Origin: Sphingomonas sp.
GTDB lineage: Bacteria; Pseudomonadota; Alphaproteobacteria; Sphingomonadales; Sphingomonadaceae
Assembly (NCBI GenBank): GCA_017418975.1
Contig: JAFOMG010000017.1
Span: forward strand, 620,001 to 684,000
DNA length: 64,000 nt
Reading direction: 5' to 3'
Below the pieces are notes generated by a model. It was given only the letters and a program-made list of their open reading frames with translations. It ran no database searches and was not told where the DNA came from. Within the stretch, counting starts at the first letter, position 1, and each line of letters begins with the position of its first letter. The translations under genes were made by a program, and so were the position numbers. Shown piece by piece: positions 34,134 to 43,593 of the stretch.

Positions 34134-34577
34134 TCAGGCCGCCTTCTCCCAGCGGCCCTGCGCATTCTGCTTCCAATAGTTGCGCTCCACCCCGTCGCGG
34201 TCCGCCAGCGCCTTCCAGGCGATGCGTGCTTCGGCGATCCGCTCCTCGCCAAAGAAGTGGAAGACCCGCTCGAAGCCCAGCGCCTCCTCGCGCCACACGC
34301 CGTCGGCCAGCGCGACGTTGCGCGCGCCATTGGCCGCGGCGCCCGCTTCGGCGGCGATCAGCACCGGCTGGCGATCGTCATCGGGCCCGCCGGCCTGGCC
34401 ATGGGGCAGGAAGCTGTCGGGCGCATAGGTCCAGAGCAGCTGGTCGAGCCGGGCGCGCTGGCTCGCCTCGCCCGCCACGATCAGCAGCCGCCCGCCGGCC
34501 TCGATCACGCGCTCGGCGATACGGGGCAGCGCGCGTTCCAGGGGAAGCTGTGTCAGATGGTAGAAATCGACCTGCAT
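34134..34577 (-). CDS. holC: DNA polymerase III chi subunit
   Basis: 147 aa from ATG 34577 (MQVDFYHLTQLPLERALPRI); AGGAG is 2-6 bases upstream. The chi fold starts with VDFYHLT, contains GGRLLIVAGEASQRARLDQLL and TYAPDSFLPHGQA, and ends in YWKQNAQGRWEKAA. It links the clamp loader to single-stranded-DNA binding protein. A very long frame that continues upstream is an antisense shadow of lptD. In many alphaproteobacteria holC follows pepA, encoding leucyl aminopeptidase; here lptD lies divergently instead and pepA is absent from the window. Confidence 0.92.
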   Translation of the reverse strand: MQVDFYHLTQLPLERALPRIAERVIEAGGRLLIVAGEASQRARLDQLLWTYAPDSFLPHGQAGGPDDDRQPVLIAAEAGAAANGARNVALADGVWREEALGFERVFHFFGEERIAEARIAWKALADRDGVERNYWKQNAQGRWEKAA

Positions 34578-34697
34578 GGCTCCTGTTAGCGTTTCCGTGC
34601 GTTCGGGCCAACGCACGTGACGTTGCGATGGCGCAACCGCTGCGATAGGGCGGTAGGGGCCGCGTGCACGGGAGTTGAAGCAAAGGTGGGAATCGAA

Positions 34698-37004
34698 GTG
34701 ACGCGCAAGGCCTTGCTGCTGTCGGCCGCGCTGGGCCTGTGCCTGGCGGCCGAGGCGCGCGCGCAGACGCAGACCGAGCCGAATCAGGGGGCGCCCACGC
34801 CCGCGCCGGCCCCGATTCCGGCGGCCGCCCCCAATCTGCAGACTCCGGCGGTCGAGCCGCCGCCCCCGTCGCCGACGGCGCTGCCCGAGGGCGAGGACCA
34901 GATCCAGTTTACCGCCGACCAGCTCGAATATGACAATGAGCAGGACGTGGTGACCGCCACCGGCGACGTCCGCCTCTATCGCCGCAGCGAGCGGCTGCGC
35001 GCCGACAAGGTGGTGTGGAACCGCAAGTCGGGCCAGGTCGTGGCCGAGGGCAATGTCGTCCTGGTCAATCCGCAGGGCGACAGCGCCTATGGCGACAAGA
35101 TCGAGCTGACCGACACGCTGAAGGACGGCGTCGTCCAGAACATGCTGGTCGTGCTCGACGCGGGCGGCCGCGTTGCCGCTCAGCGCGGCGAGCGCCATGA
35201 GGACGGCAGCTTCATCGTCCACAACGCCGCCTACACGCCCTGCGCGGTCGGCGATTCGGAGGGATGCCCTAAGGAGCCGACCTGGAAGGTCACCGCGGAC
35301 CGGGTAGTCTATGATCCCGACAGCAAGCGGCTGCGCTACACCGGCGCCCGCGTCTCGGTGTTCGGCTTCGCGACGATCCCGCTGCCGGTCTTCTCGCACC
35401 CGGTGGGCGGCGAGAGCGCCAGCGGCATCCTGTCGCCCGACCTGCGCTACAACCGCACCAACGGCTTCCAGTTCGCGCTGCCCTATTATCTCAGCTTCGC
35501 GCCCAATCGCGACCTGACGATCACGCCGCGCATCTACACCAACGTGCTGCCGGTGCTGCAGGCCGATTATCGCGAGCTGAATGCGCTCGGCGCCTTCCGG
35601 CTCAGCGCCTATGGCACCTATAGCCGCCGGGCGGACGATCTGACGGTTCCCGTCACGCCGGCCACTTCGAAGAACGATTTCCGCGGCTATTTCGACGCGG
35701 TCGGCAATTTCCAGCTCGATCCGGCCTGGAGCGTCAGCGCCTCGCTGCGGCTGACTACCGATCGCACCTTCCTGCGCCGCTACGACATTTCGCGCGATGA
35801 CAGGCTGCGCAACAATATTCGCGTAGAACGTATTGATGCCGATAGCTATTTCTCGATAAATGCCTGGGTGGTGCAGACGCTGCGGGTCGGCGATCGTCAG
35901 GGCCTGCAGCCCTATGCCCTGCCCGAGATCGACTATCGCCGCCGGATGGACGACGGGCTGGTCGGCGGGCGCTTCGAGTTCCAGCTCAACACATTGGCGA
36001 TCGGCCGCTCGGACGGGCAGGATTCGCAGCGCGCCTTCGCCAGCGCCCGCTGGGACCTGCGCCGCCTGACCAATTGGGGTCAGGAAGTGACGCTGACCGC
36101 CTATGCCCGGGGCGATCTCTACAACGCCTCGGACACGAACCTGACCAGCGTGGTCAGCTATCGCGGCGAGGACGGCTTCCACACCCGCGGCATCGCCGCC
36201 GCGGCGGTGGACGTGAAATGGCCGCTGGTCGGCAGCCTGTTCGGCGGCACCCAGCGAATCACGCCGCGTTTCCAGGTCGTCGCCTCGCCCAAGATCGCCA
36301 ATCTGGAAGTCCCCAACGAGGACGCCCGCGCGGTGGATCTGGAGGATTCCAACCTCTTCGCGCTCAATCGCTTCCCGGGTTATGACCGGTTCGAGGATTC
36401 GACCCGGTTCACCTGGGGCATGGACTATGCGCTCTACCTGCCGGGCTTCTCGATCGACGCGAATATCGGCCAGAGCTACCGCATCTCGTCGCGCCCCACG
36501 CTGTTCCCCGACGGGACGGGGCTGACCGACCGGGTTTCCGACATCGTCGGCCGCACGGTGATCCGCTTCCGCGACTTCATCAGCTTCACCCATCGCTACC
36601 GGCTGGACAAGGACAACCTCGCCTTCCGCCGCAACGAAGTCGACATGACGCTCGGCTCGCGGTCAACCTATATCCAGCTCGGCTATCTGCGCCTCAACCG
36701 CAACATCAGCGCGTCGCTGGAGGACCTGCAGGACCGCGAGGAGCTGCGGCTCGGCGCGCGCGTCCAGATCGCACGCTTCTGGTCGATCTCGGGCTCGACG
36801 CTGGTCGACCTCACCGACCGCAAGGAGGATCCGACCTCGCTCTCCGACGGGTTCGAGCCGGTGCGCCACCGCGTCGGCATCACCTATGAGGACGATTGCC
36901 TGCGGCTGGGCTTCACCTGGAAGCGCGACTATGCCACCACTGGCGACGCGTCGCGCGGCAACTCCTATCTGTTCACGCTGGCGTTCAAGAATCTCGGACG
37001 CTAG
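34698..37004 (+). CDS. lptD: LPS-assembly outer-membrane protein LptD
   Basis: 768 aa from GTG 34698, with AGGTGGGA just upstream and a signal peptide ending ARAQTQTEP. A GTG at 34686 is a possible alternative. The OstA/LptA-like N-terminal domain has QIQFTADQLEYDNEQDVVTA and DVRLYRRSERLRADKVVWN; the OstA_C barrel domain begins after PVGGESASGILSPDLRYN. LptD places lipopolysaccharide in the outer membrane with LptE. It leads the conserved lptD-surA-pdxA-rsmA run. The holC-lptD gap of 120 bases holds two short dyads (34596-34617 and 34622-34637). Confidence 0.95.
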   Translation: MTRKALLLSAALGLCLAAEARAQTQTEPNQGAPTPAPAPIPAAAPNLQTPAVEPPPPSPTALPEGEDQIQFTADQLEYDNEQDVVTATGDVRLYRRSERLRADKVVWNRKSGQVVAEGNVVLVNPQGDSAYGDKIELTDTLKDGVVQNMLVVLDAGGRVAAQRGERHEDGSFIVHNAAYTPCAVGDSEGCPKEPTWKVTADRVVYDPDSKRLRYTGARVSVFGFATIPLPVFSHPVGGESASGILSPDLRYNRTNGFQFALPYYLSFAPNRDLTITPRIYTNVLPVLQADYRELNALGAFRLSAYGTYSRRADDLTVPVTPATSKNDFRGYFDAVGNFQLDPAWSVSASLRLTTDRTFLRRYDISRDDRLRNNIRVERIDADSYFSINAWVVQTLRVGDRQGLQPYALPEIDYRRRMDDGLVGGRFEFQLNTLAIGRSDGQDSQRAFASARWDLRRLTNWGQEVTLTAYARGDLYNASDTNLTSVVSYRGEDGFHTRGIAAAAVDVKWPLVGSLFGGTQRITPRFQVVASPKIANLEVPNEDARAVDLEDSNLFALNRFPGYDRFEDSTRFTWGMDYALYLPGFSIDANIGQSYRISSRPTLFPDGTGLTDRVSDIVGRTVIRFRDFISFTHRYRLDKDNLAFRRNEVDMTLGSRSTYIQLGYLRLNRNISASLEDLQDREELRLGARVQIARFWSISGSTLVDLTDRKEDPTSLSDGFEPVRHRVGITYEDDCLRLGFTWKRDYATTGDASRGNSYLFTLAFKNLGR

Positions 37005-37100
37005 GCTCCGCGGCAGAGGGGAACCGCCGGTAAGCCTAAGTTCAGGCACAATTGGCCAGTAAGCGCCACGCTTCCGGCAGATTTGAGGGTACGGATTCAC

Positions 37101-38495
37101 GTGAACATTGGTGTTACCAAGGCGATCCGCGCAGGCCGCTCGTCCGTTCTGGCGCTCGCGATCTCCAGCCTGGCCTCCGCCGCCATGGCGCAGACCGCCC
37201 CGAACGCACCTGCGCCGGCACCGGCGACGCAGGAGGAGCAGGAAGCGGCGCTCGCCGCCCAGCTCGACCTTCCCCGCGATCTCAAGCTGTTCGGCAAGGC
37301 CGATCCGAACGTCCGCAAGCCCACCGCGATCGTGAACGACACGGTGCTGACCGGCACCGACGTCGACCAGCGGCTCAACCTGATCATCGCGCTCAACAAG
37401 CTCAACCTGAAGCCGGAAGAGCGCGATCAGTATCGCATGATGATCCTGCGCCAGCTGATCGACGAGACGCTGCAGATCCAGGAGGCCAAGGCCAACGAGA
37501 TCAAGGTCGACCCCAAGGAGATCGACCAGAGCTTCGCCTCGGTCGCGCGCCGCCTCCAGAAGACGCCCGAGCAGATGCGCGCCTTCCTGCGCCAGGCCGG
37601 CGCGTCGGAGCGGACGATGCGCAAGCAGGTCGAGGGCGAAGTCGCCTGGAGCCGCCTGCTGCGCCGCAAGGTGGACATCAACGTGAGCGACGAGGAGGCC
37701 AAGGCCATTCTCGACCGCCTCAAGGCCGCGCAGGGCAGCGAGGAATATCACGTCTACGAAATCTACATGAACGCGACCGAAGACCGTAAGCAGGAAGTCT
37801 ATGCGGGCATGCAGCGCATCATCCAGCAGATGAAGGAAGGCGCGCCGTTCGACTATCTCGCCAAGACCTATTCTGAGAGCTCGACCAAGGGCCAGGGCGG
37901 CGATCTCGGCTGGGTCCGCCTCGCTCCCGGCATCCTGCCCGACGAGATGACCAAGGCCGTCGAGGAGATGCAGCCCGGCCAGGTCGCCGGTCCGATCCCG
38001 CTCACCACCGGCTTCACGGTCGTCTACCTCGCCGACAAGCGCAAGGTCGGCATGGCCGATCCGCGGGGCGCCAAGCTCTCGCTGCGCCAGATCACCATCT
38101 CCTTCCCCAAGGGCACGACCGAAGCGCAGGCCACGGCGCGCGCCGGCCAGTTCGCGCAGGCGACCCAGGCCATCAAGGGCTGCGGCGATGCGTCCAACGT
38201 CGCCGCCGCGCAGAATGCCGAGGTGGTCGAGAAGGACGGCGTGATCATCGGCGAGCTGCCGCCCGCGCTCCAGCAGATCATCCTGCCGCTGCAGGTGGGC
38301 CAGGTGACCCAGCCCTTCGGCACGATCGAGGACGGCGTGCGCGTTCTCGTCGTATGCGGCCGCGACGATCCGCCGGCGGCCGGCCTGCCCTCGCTCGAGC
38401 AGATCCAGGACGGCGAGGCCGACAAGCGTACCAATCTGCGTGCGCAGCGCATGCTCCGCGACCTGCGGCGCGACGCGCTCATCGAATATCGCTGA
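37101..38495 (+). CDS. surA: Periplasmic chaperone/peptidyl-prolyl isomerase SurA
   Basis: 464 aa from GTG 37101; GAGGGT lies 10 bases upstream. Signal peptide ends SAAMAQTAP. A SurA N-terminal domain (VNDTVLTGTDVDQRLNLIIA) is followed by two parvulin-type domains, the first with YSESSTKGQGGDLGWV near residue 260, and the second with LRQITISFPKG near 330. It helps outer-membrane proteins, LptD above all, fold on the way to BAM. It follows lptD by 96 bases. Its second parvulin domain is shortened, as in other sphingomonads. Confidence 0.93.
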   Translation: MNIGVTKAIRAGRSSVLALAISSLASAAMAQTAPNAPAPAPATQEEQEAALAAQLDLPRDLKLFGKADPNVRKPTAIVNDTVLTGTDVDQRLNLIIALNKLNLKPEERDQYRMMILRQLIDETLQIQEAKANEIKVDPKEIDQSFASVARRLQKTPEQMRAFLRQAGASERTMRKQVEGEVAWSRLLRRKVDINVSDEEAKAILDRLKAAQGSEEYHVYEIYMNATEDRKQEVYAGMQRIIQQMKEGAPFDYLAKTYSESSTKGQGGDLGWVRLAPGILPDEMTKAVEEMQPGQVAGPIPLTTGFTVVYLADKRKVGMADPRGAKLSLRQITISFPKGTTEAQATARAGQFAQATQAIKGCGDASNVAAAQNAEVVEKDGVIIGELPPALQQIILPLQVGQVTQPFGTIEDGVRVLVVCGRDDPPAAGLPSLEQIQDGEADKRTNLRAQRMLRDLRRDALIEYR

Positions 38496-38496
38496 G

Positions 38497-39492
38497 GTGA
38501 TCCGGCCGCTCGCCATATCCATGGGCGATTCGGCCGGAATCGGCCCCGAGATCACCGCCAAGGCATGGAAGGCGCGCGAGCTTCACTCGCTCGCGCCCTT
38601 CTTCGCCATCGGCTGTCCGGGCGCGGTCGAGCGGGTGTGGGACGGCCCGGTGGCCCGCATCGACAATCCGGACGAAGCGGCCGGCGTCTTCGGCGACGCG
38701 CTCCCGGTGCTCGCCGTCAGCGACACTTGCGAGGTCACGCCGGGCAGCCCCGACGAGGCCAGCGCGAAGGCCGCGCTCCAGTCGCTCGAGCTGGCGGTCG
38801 GCCTTGCCAATGCCGGCGCCGCCGGCGGCGTGGTGACGGGCCCGGTGTCGAAGGTCCAGCTCTACAAGATCGGCTTCACCCATCCCGGCCAGACCGAGTT
38901 CGTCGCCGAACGCTGCGGCATCTCGCCCGAGAACGCCGTGATGATGCTCGCCGGCCCCACGCTGCGCGTGGTGCCGATCACCGTGCACGAGCCGCTGGCC
39001 CGGGTGCCCGAGCTGCTCACCATCGAGCTGGTGCTCACCAAGGCCCGCGTCACCGCGCGCGGCCTGTTGCGCAATTTCGGCATCGAGCGCCCCCGGCTCG
39101 CCTTTGCCGGCCTCAACCCCCATGCCGGCGAGAGCGGCGAGATCGGGCGGGAGGAGATCGACGTCCTCCAGCCCGCCATAGCCCGGCTGCGCGAGGAGGG
39201 AATCGACGCGATCGGCCCCTTCGCCGCCGATGCGATGTTCCACGCCCGCGCCCGGGCCGGCTATGACGCCGCGCTCTGCCCGACCCATGACCAGGCGCTG
39301 ATCCCGATCAAGACGCTGCACTTCGACGAGGGCGTGAACATCACCCTCGGCCTGCCCATCGTGCGCACTTCGCCCGACCATGGCACCGCCTTCGGCATCG
39401 CCGGCAAGGACGCCGCCAATCCCGGGGCGATGATCGCCGCGATCAAGCTGGCCGCCAGCGCCGCGCAGCGCAGGGCCGAAGCCGCGGCGTGA
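38497..39492 (+). CDS. pdxA: 4-hydroxythreonine-4-phosphate dehydrogenase
   Basis: 331 aa from GTG 38497, one base after the surA stop; the frame further upstream is not coding. PdxA motifs are present: [16 protein letters not shown] at the start, [17 protein letters not shown] near residue 115, GHTEFL-like [13 protein letters not shown], and [16 protein letters not shown] near residue 270 with a metal-binding His; [14 protein letters not shown] near 290 holds another His. It oxidises 4-phosphohydroxythreonine in vitamin B6 synthesis. It overlaps the next gene by 4 bases (GTGA). Confidence 0.95.
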   Translation: MIRPLAISMGDSAGIGPEITAKAWKARELHSLAPFFAIGCPGAVERVWDGPVARIDNPDEAAGVFGDALPVLAVSDTCEVTPGSPDEASAKAALQSLELAVGLANAGAAGGVVTGPVSKVQLYKIGFTHPGQTEFVAERCGISPENAVMMLAGPTLRVVPITVHEPLARVPELLTIELVLTKARVTARGLLRNFGIERPRLAFAGLNPHAGESGEIGREEIDVLQPAIARLREEGIDAIGPFAADAMFHARARAGYDAALCPTHDQALIPIKTLHFDEGVNITLGLPIVRTSPDHGTAFGIAGKDAANPGAMIAAIKLAASAAQRRAEAAA

Positions 39493-40304
39493 CCAGCCTT
39501 CCGCCTCTCCGGGACGTCATCGGCAAATATGGTCTCAGCGCGAGCAAGGCGCTGGGCCAGAATTTCCTGTTCGACCACCAGCTCCTCACCCGCATCGCCA
39601 AGGTGCCCGGCAAGCTCGACGGCGCCGAGGTGTTCGAGGTCGGCCCCGGCCCGGGCGGCCTCACCCGCGCGCTGCTCCAGGGCGGCGCCAGCGTCACCGC
39701 GGTGGAGCGTGACCGGCGCTGCATTCCCGCGCTCGAGGAACTCGGCAGCTATTTCCCCGGCAAGCTCCGCGTCATCGAAGGCGATGCGCTGGAAGTGGAC
39801 GCGCCCGCGCTGTTCCAGGGCAAGCCCCATGTCGTCGCCAACCTGCCCTATAATGTCGGCACCGCCCTGCTCGTCGGCTGGCTTTCGGCCGAATGGACGC
39901 CGTGGTGGGCCAGCCTGACGCTGATGTTCCAGAAGGAAGTCGCCGAGCGGATCGTCGCCGGCCCGGACACCGAGCATTATGGCCGGCTGGCGGTGCTTTC
40001 CCAATGGCGCTCCATCCCGAAGATCGCGATGCACGTCCACCGCTCGGCCTTCACGCCGCCGCCCAAGGTGATGTCGGCGGTCGTCCACATCGTCCCCGGC
40101 ACGCCGCCCGAAGGCGTGCGGCTGAAGACGCTGGAGACGCTAACCGCCGCCGCGTTCGGCCAGCGCCGCAAGATGCTGCGCCAGAGCCTGAAGGGCGTGC
40201 CCGGCGCGCTGCAGGCAATGGAGACGCTGGGCATCGATTCCAGCCGCCGCGCCGAAACGGTGACCGTCGCGGAATTCGCCGGGCTGGCCCGCACCCTGGG
40301 TTGA
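39489..40304 (+). CDS. rsmA: 16S rRNA dimethyladenosine transferase
   Basis: 271 aa starting at GTG 39489 inside the pdxA stop. S-adenosylmethionine-binding [17 protein letters not shown] near residue 48 and [14 protein letters not shown] near residue 116 (the NLPY motif that positions the target adenine) identify RsmA/KsgA, which dimethylates A1518 and A1519 of 16S r[17 protein letters not shown] [13 protein letters not shown] is at the N terminus. The pdxA-rsmA overlap is common in proteobacteria. Loss of it gives kasugamycin resistance in other species. Confidence 0.96.
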   Translation: MTSLPPLRDVIGKYGLSASKALGQNFLFDHQLLTRIAKVPGKLDGAEVFEVGPGPGGLTRALLQGGASVTAVERDRRCIPALEELGSYFPGKLRVIEGDALEVDAPALFQGKPHVVANLPYNVGTALLVGWLSAEWTPWWASLTLMFQKEVAERIVAGPDTEHYGRLAVLSQWRSIPKIAMHVHRSAFTPPPKVMSAVVHIVPGTPPEGVRLKTLETLTAAAFGQRRKMLRQSLKGVPGALQAMETLGIDSSRRAETVTVAEFAGLARTLG

Positions 40305-40401
40305 ACTCGTCAAAGAGCGACGGCACCGGATCGGCCCGCCGGGAAATCCCAGCAGGCGAAACCCTACATTGCAAGCAGGATCAGCCCCCGGGCAGGCAGG
40401 A

Positions 40402-40917
40402 TCAGGGCTTGGCCGTGGGCGTGGCGCTTGGCGCGGGCGCAGGCTCGGCCTGGGCGGTGGTGACCGGCGGGCCCTTGGCGATCGCCGCCGAGAGCTGAGT
40501 CGCGTCGGCGCAGCCCTTGGCGCAGAGCTTCTCGATCTTGGCCAGATTCTCCTTGGCCCGCTCCATCGCCCCCTTGGCGACCATCGCCTCGCCCTGGCCG
40601 CGCAGCGCCGCCGTGTCGTTCGGCTCGAGGCTCAGCGCCTCGCGATAAAGGCGGATCGCCTTGCCCGGCAGGCTGTTCTTGCGGGCGATCTCGGCGAGGA
40701 CCAGATAGGCTTCGCGGTTGCGCGGATCCACCGCCAGCGCGCTTTCCAGCGCATCGCCCGCGCCCTCGAGATTACCGGCAGCCAGCGCCGCGCGCCCCTG
40801 CCTGACGAGTTCCACCGAGCGCGGATCGATCTGGTTGTCGGCACGCTGCGCCATCAGCGAGGTGGAAACCGAGAGCAGCAGCAACGCACCGGCTGCCCCA
40901 ATCGCAGTGAAACGCAT
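40402..40917 (-). CDS. TPR-repeat protein, secreted or membrane-anchored
   Basis: 171 aa from ATG 40917, with GGAGAATGTG in front. The N terminus (FTAIGAAGALLLLSVSTSLM) is a signal peptide or anchor. Two to three TPR units follow: NLEGAGDALESALAVDPRN and PGKAIRLYREALSLEPND, then AMERAKENLAKIEKLC. A final Ala/Pro-rich tail (AEPAPAPSATPTAKP) is disordered. It ends convergently with rsmA and starts 29 bases downstream of the RsmB-like gene. Likely a scaffold in the periplasm; the partner is unknown. Confidence 0.8.
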   Translation of the reverse strand: MRFTAIGAAGALLLLSVSTSLMAQRADNQIDPRSVELVRQGRAALAAGNLEGAGDALESALAVDPRNREAYLVLAEIARKNSLPGKAIRLYREALSLEPNDTAALRGQGEAMVAKGAMERAKENLAKIEKLCAKGCADATQLSAAIAKGPPVTTAQAEPAPAPSATPTAKP

Positions 40918-40946
40918 CACATTCTCCGAAATCTGCCCCGTCGCTA

Positions 40947-42131
40947 TCATGGCCGGCGCATCCTCGCGACAAAAAAGCCATCGGTCGAGTCCCCCAGCGG
41001 GGTGAAGCGCAGCCCCGGGCCACGCCGTGTGCCGGCCCCGAGCGCCAGCGGCTCGGCGCTCCAGCCCGGATGCCGGCCGAGGAACGCCTCGGCCTGCCCA
41101 GCCCCCTCCGCATCGAGCAGCGAGCAGACGACATGGACCAGCACGCCGCCGGGGCGGACGAGATCGGCGGCGATATCGAGCAGCGCCGCCTGAGTCGCGA
41201 CGTAACGGTCCAGCCGCTGCGGCGTCAGCCGCCAGCGCGCCTCGGGGTTGCGGCGCCAGGTGCCGGTGCCCGAGCAGGGCGCATCGACCAGCACGACATC
41301 GGCGCGGCCGGCCTGGTCGGCGAGCATCGCGGCTTCCTGGTTGGGATTGAGCAGGCGGGTTTCGGCGATCGACACTCCTGCCCGCTCGGCGCGGGGCATC
41401 AGCCGGGAGAGCCGCGGGCGGTCGATATCGCAGGCGAGGATCGAACCATGGTTCGCCATCGCCGCGGCGAGCGCGAGCGTCTTGCCGCCGCCGCCCGCGC
41501 ACAGATCGATGACGCGCTGCCCGCGCCCGGCGCCCGCCGCCAGGCTGACCAGCTGGCTGCCGGCATCCTGCACCTCGAGCAAGCCGTCCTTGTGGGCGGC
41601 CAGTTGCTCGATCGCCGTATCCGAAGGCACGCGCAGCCCCGCCGGCAGGCCCGGCAGCGGCACCGCGCCGGCGATCTCCGCCTGGATCGCCGCCGGATCG
41701 GCCTTCAGCGTGTTGACGCGAATGTCGAGCGGCGCGCGCTCGAGCAATGCTCCCTGCTCATCGGCATCGAGGTCCGATGCCAGGAAGGCAGCCGCCAGCC
41801 AGCCCGGCAGCACGCCCGCTTCGGCAACGGGCTCGCCCGGCACGATCGGCGCGGGGCCATAGGGCGATCCGTCGAACAGCGCCGCCAGCTCGGGCCGGCG
41901 CGCGGCCAGCGCCAGCATCGCGGCGCGGCCGCTTTCCGGGCGCTCGCCGAGCATGCGGATCGCATCATAGACCAGCGCGCGGATCGCCCTTCGGTCCTTG
42001 GAACCGGCATAGCGGCGCTCGCCGAACCAGCGGGCGATGATCGTGTCGGCCGATCCGCCCTGGTCGCGGGCGGCGTCGGTGATCTTGTCGAGCAGGTCGA
42101 TGGCAGCCTGGAGACGCGCCGCGGGGTTCAC
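40947..42131 (-). CDS. RsmB/NOP family class I SAM-dependent RNA methyltransferase
   Basis: 394 aa from GTG 42131 (VNPAARLQAAIDLLDKI); the frame beyond that is a shadow of the purT promoter region. An N-terminal NusB-like domain (RRYAGSKDRRAIRALVYDAI) precedes a SAM domain with VIDLCAGGGGKTLALAA near residue 213 and the two catalytic cysteines: DAPCSGTGTWRRNPEARW near 290 and VVCSLLDAEGAGQ near 350. It makes m5C in rRNA or tRNA. A NusB-like domain fits RsmB, but other NOP2 relatives have it, so the exact target is not fixed. Confidence 0.9.
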   Translation of the reverse strand: MNPAARLQAAIDLLDKITDAARDQGGSADTIIARWFGERRYAGSKDRRAIRALVYDAIRMLGERPESGRAAMLALAARRPELAALFDGSPYGPAPIVPGEPVAEAGVLPGWLAAAFLASDLDADEQGALLERAPLDIRVNTLKADPAAIQAEIAGAVPLPGLPAGLRVPSDTAIEQLAAHKDGLLEVQDAGSQLVSLAAGAGRGQRVIDLCAGGGGKTLALAAAMANHGSILACDIDRPRLSRLMPRAERAGVSIAETRLLNPNQEAAMLADQAGRADVVLVDAPCSGTGTWRRNPEARWRLTPQRLDRYVATQAALLDIAADLVRPGGVLVHVVCSLLDAEGAGQAEAFLGRHPGWSAEPLALGAGTRRGPGLRFTPLGDSTDGFFVARMRRP

Positions 42132-42327
42132 GACATTAAACCGGGTGGTTGCGCGAAATGTTGAATCGCTTGAACCCCCGCGCGGGTGCGGGAGGGGTCG
42201 CGGGTCGGGGCAATCGCGCTCGGCATGCCTCGACCAGAAGCAGAACATCTCCAACTTTGACAGCGGAATCTCGACATTGCCGGCCGATCCCGCCACAGCC
42301 ACGCCAACCCAATCGGAAGGCAAGCAC

Positions 42328-43497
42328 ATGGCGTTCACGGCGAAGATCCTGCTCCTGGGCTCGGGCGAGCTCGGCCGCGAGTTCGTGATCTCGGCCAAGC
42401 GGCTGGGCGCCCAGGTGATCGCGTGCGACGCCTATGCGGGCGCCCCGGCGATGCAGGTGGCGGACGGCTTCGAAATATTCTCGATGCTCGACGGGGCGCT
42501 GCTGCGCGCGGCGGTGGAGAAGCACCGGCCCGATTATGTCGTGCCCGAAGTGGAGGCCATCCGCACCGAGGTGCTCGCCGAACTGGAGGCCGAGGGCGTC
42601 ACCATCGTCCCCTCCGCCCGCGCGACGCAGATGACCATGAACCGCGACGGAATCCGCGAAGTCGCGGCGGTCGAGCTCGGCCTGCGCACCTCGCGATACC
42701 GCTATGCCGAGAGCCTGGAGGAAGTGCTGGCCGGCGCCGGCCACACCGGGCTGCCCTGCGTGATCAAGCCGGTCATGTCCTCCTCGGGCAAGGGGCAGAG
42801 CACGGTGCGCTCGGCCGATGGGCTGGAGGCGGCCTGGGACTATGCGGTCGCGAACATGCGCGGCGATCGCAAGCGCGTGATCGTCGAGGAATTCGTCGCC
42901 TTCGACTATGAGATCACGCTGCTCACGGTCCGCACCCGCCAGGGCGTGCTCTTCTGCCCGCCGATCGGCCACCGCCAGGAGCGCGGCGACTATCAGGAGA
43001 GCTGGCAGCCCGCCGCCATGTCGGCCTCCGCCATCGCGGACGCGCAGGAAATGGCGCGCAAGGTGGTCGACGATCTGGGCGGCTATGGGTTGTTCGGCGT
43101 GGAGTTCTTCGTGAAGGGCGAGGAAGTGATCTTCTCCGAACTCTCCCCCCGCCCCCACGACACCGGCATGGTGACCCTGATCTCGCAGAACCTCAGCGAG
43201 TTCGACCTGCATGCGCGCGCGGTGATGGGGCTGCCGATCCCTGCGATCGCGCTGCGCGGGCCCTCGGCATCGGCGGTGATCCTGGCGGACCGGGCTTCGG
43301 AGGACCTGTCCTATGACGGGCTGGCCGAGGCGCTGGCGGTGCCGGGCGGCGACGTGGACGTGCGGATCTTCGGCAAGCCGAATTCGCGGCCGTACCGGCG
43401 GATGGGCGTGGCGCTGGCCCTGTCCGGGGATACCGATGCCGCGCGACGTGTGGCGGCCGAGGCGGCGGGCAAGGTGCGGATCGGCTACGGCGCCTAG
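42328..43497 (+). CDS. purT: Formate-dependent phosphoribosylglycinamide formyltransferase
   Basis: 389 aa from ATG 42328; GGAAGG is 8 bases upstream. It starts AKILLLGSGELGREFVISAK and carries GLPCVIKPVMSSSGKGQSTV and FCPPIGHRQERGDYQESWQP, with FSELSPRPHDTGMVTL near the metal sites; all are PurT signatures of the ATP-grasp fold. It makes formyl-GAR from formate and ATP in purine synthesis. It is alone in its direction, divergent from the RsmB-like gene; the 196-base gap has no clear riboswitch. Confidence 0.95.
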   Translation: MAFTAKILLLGSGELGREFVISAKRLGAQVIACDAYAGAPAMQVADGFEIFSMLDGALLRAAVEKHRPDYVVPEVEAIRTEVLAELEAEGVTIVPSARATQMTMNRDGIREVAAVELGLRTSRYRYAESLEEVLAGAGHTGLPCVIKPVMSSSGKGQSTVRSADGLEAAWDYAVANMRGDRKRVIVEEFVAFDYEITLLTVRTRQGVLFCPPIGHRQERGDYQESWQPAAMSASAIADAQEMARKVVDDLGGYGLFGVEFFVKGEEVIFSELSPRPHDTGMVTLISQNLSEFDLHARAVMGLPIPAIALRGPSASAVILADRASEDLSYDGLAEALAVPGGDVDVRIFGKPNSRPYRRMGVALALSGDTDAARRVAAEAAGKVRIGYGA

Positions 43498-43532
43498 GCT
43501 GAGAACCCGAACAAGCCCTTGAAACTCCACCC

Positions 43533-43558
43533 GTCATCCCCGTGCAGGCGGGGATGAC
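43533..43558. repeat. Single REP-like palindrome
   Basis: 26-bp palindrome, beginning GTCATCCCCGTGCAG and ending GCGGGGATGAC, in the convergent gap between purT and the PAP2 gene. It may double as a transcription-end structure. Confidence 0.8.
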
Positions 43559-43593
43559 GAGGAAGGGTTAGCGGGGTGACGGTTCACCCCAAC

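Noticed and set aside
34578..36593. Upstream extension of holC to an 819-aa frame
   Set aside because: The extension is antisense to lptD; the chi subunit motif starts at 34577 with a ribosome site.
42132..42327. Possible purine riboswitch before purT
   Set aside because: No conserved purine-aptamer pattern or clear expression hairpin could be traced in the 196 bases.
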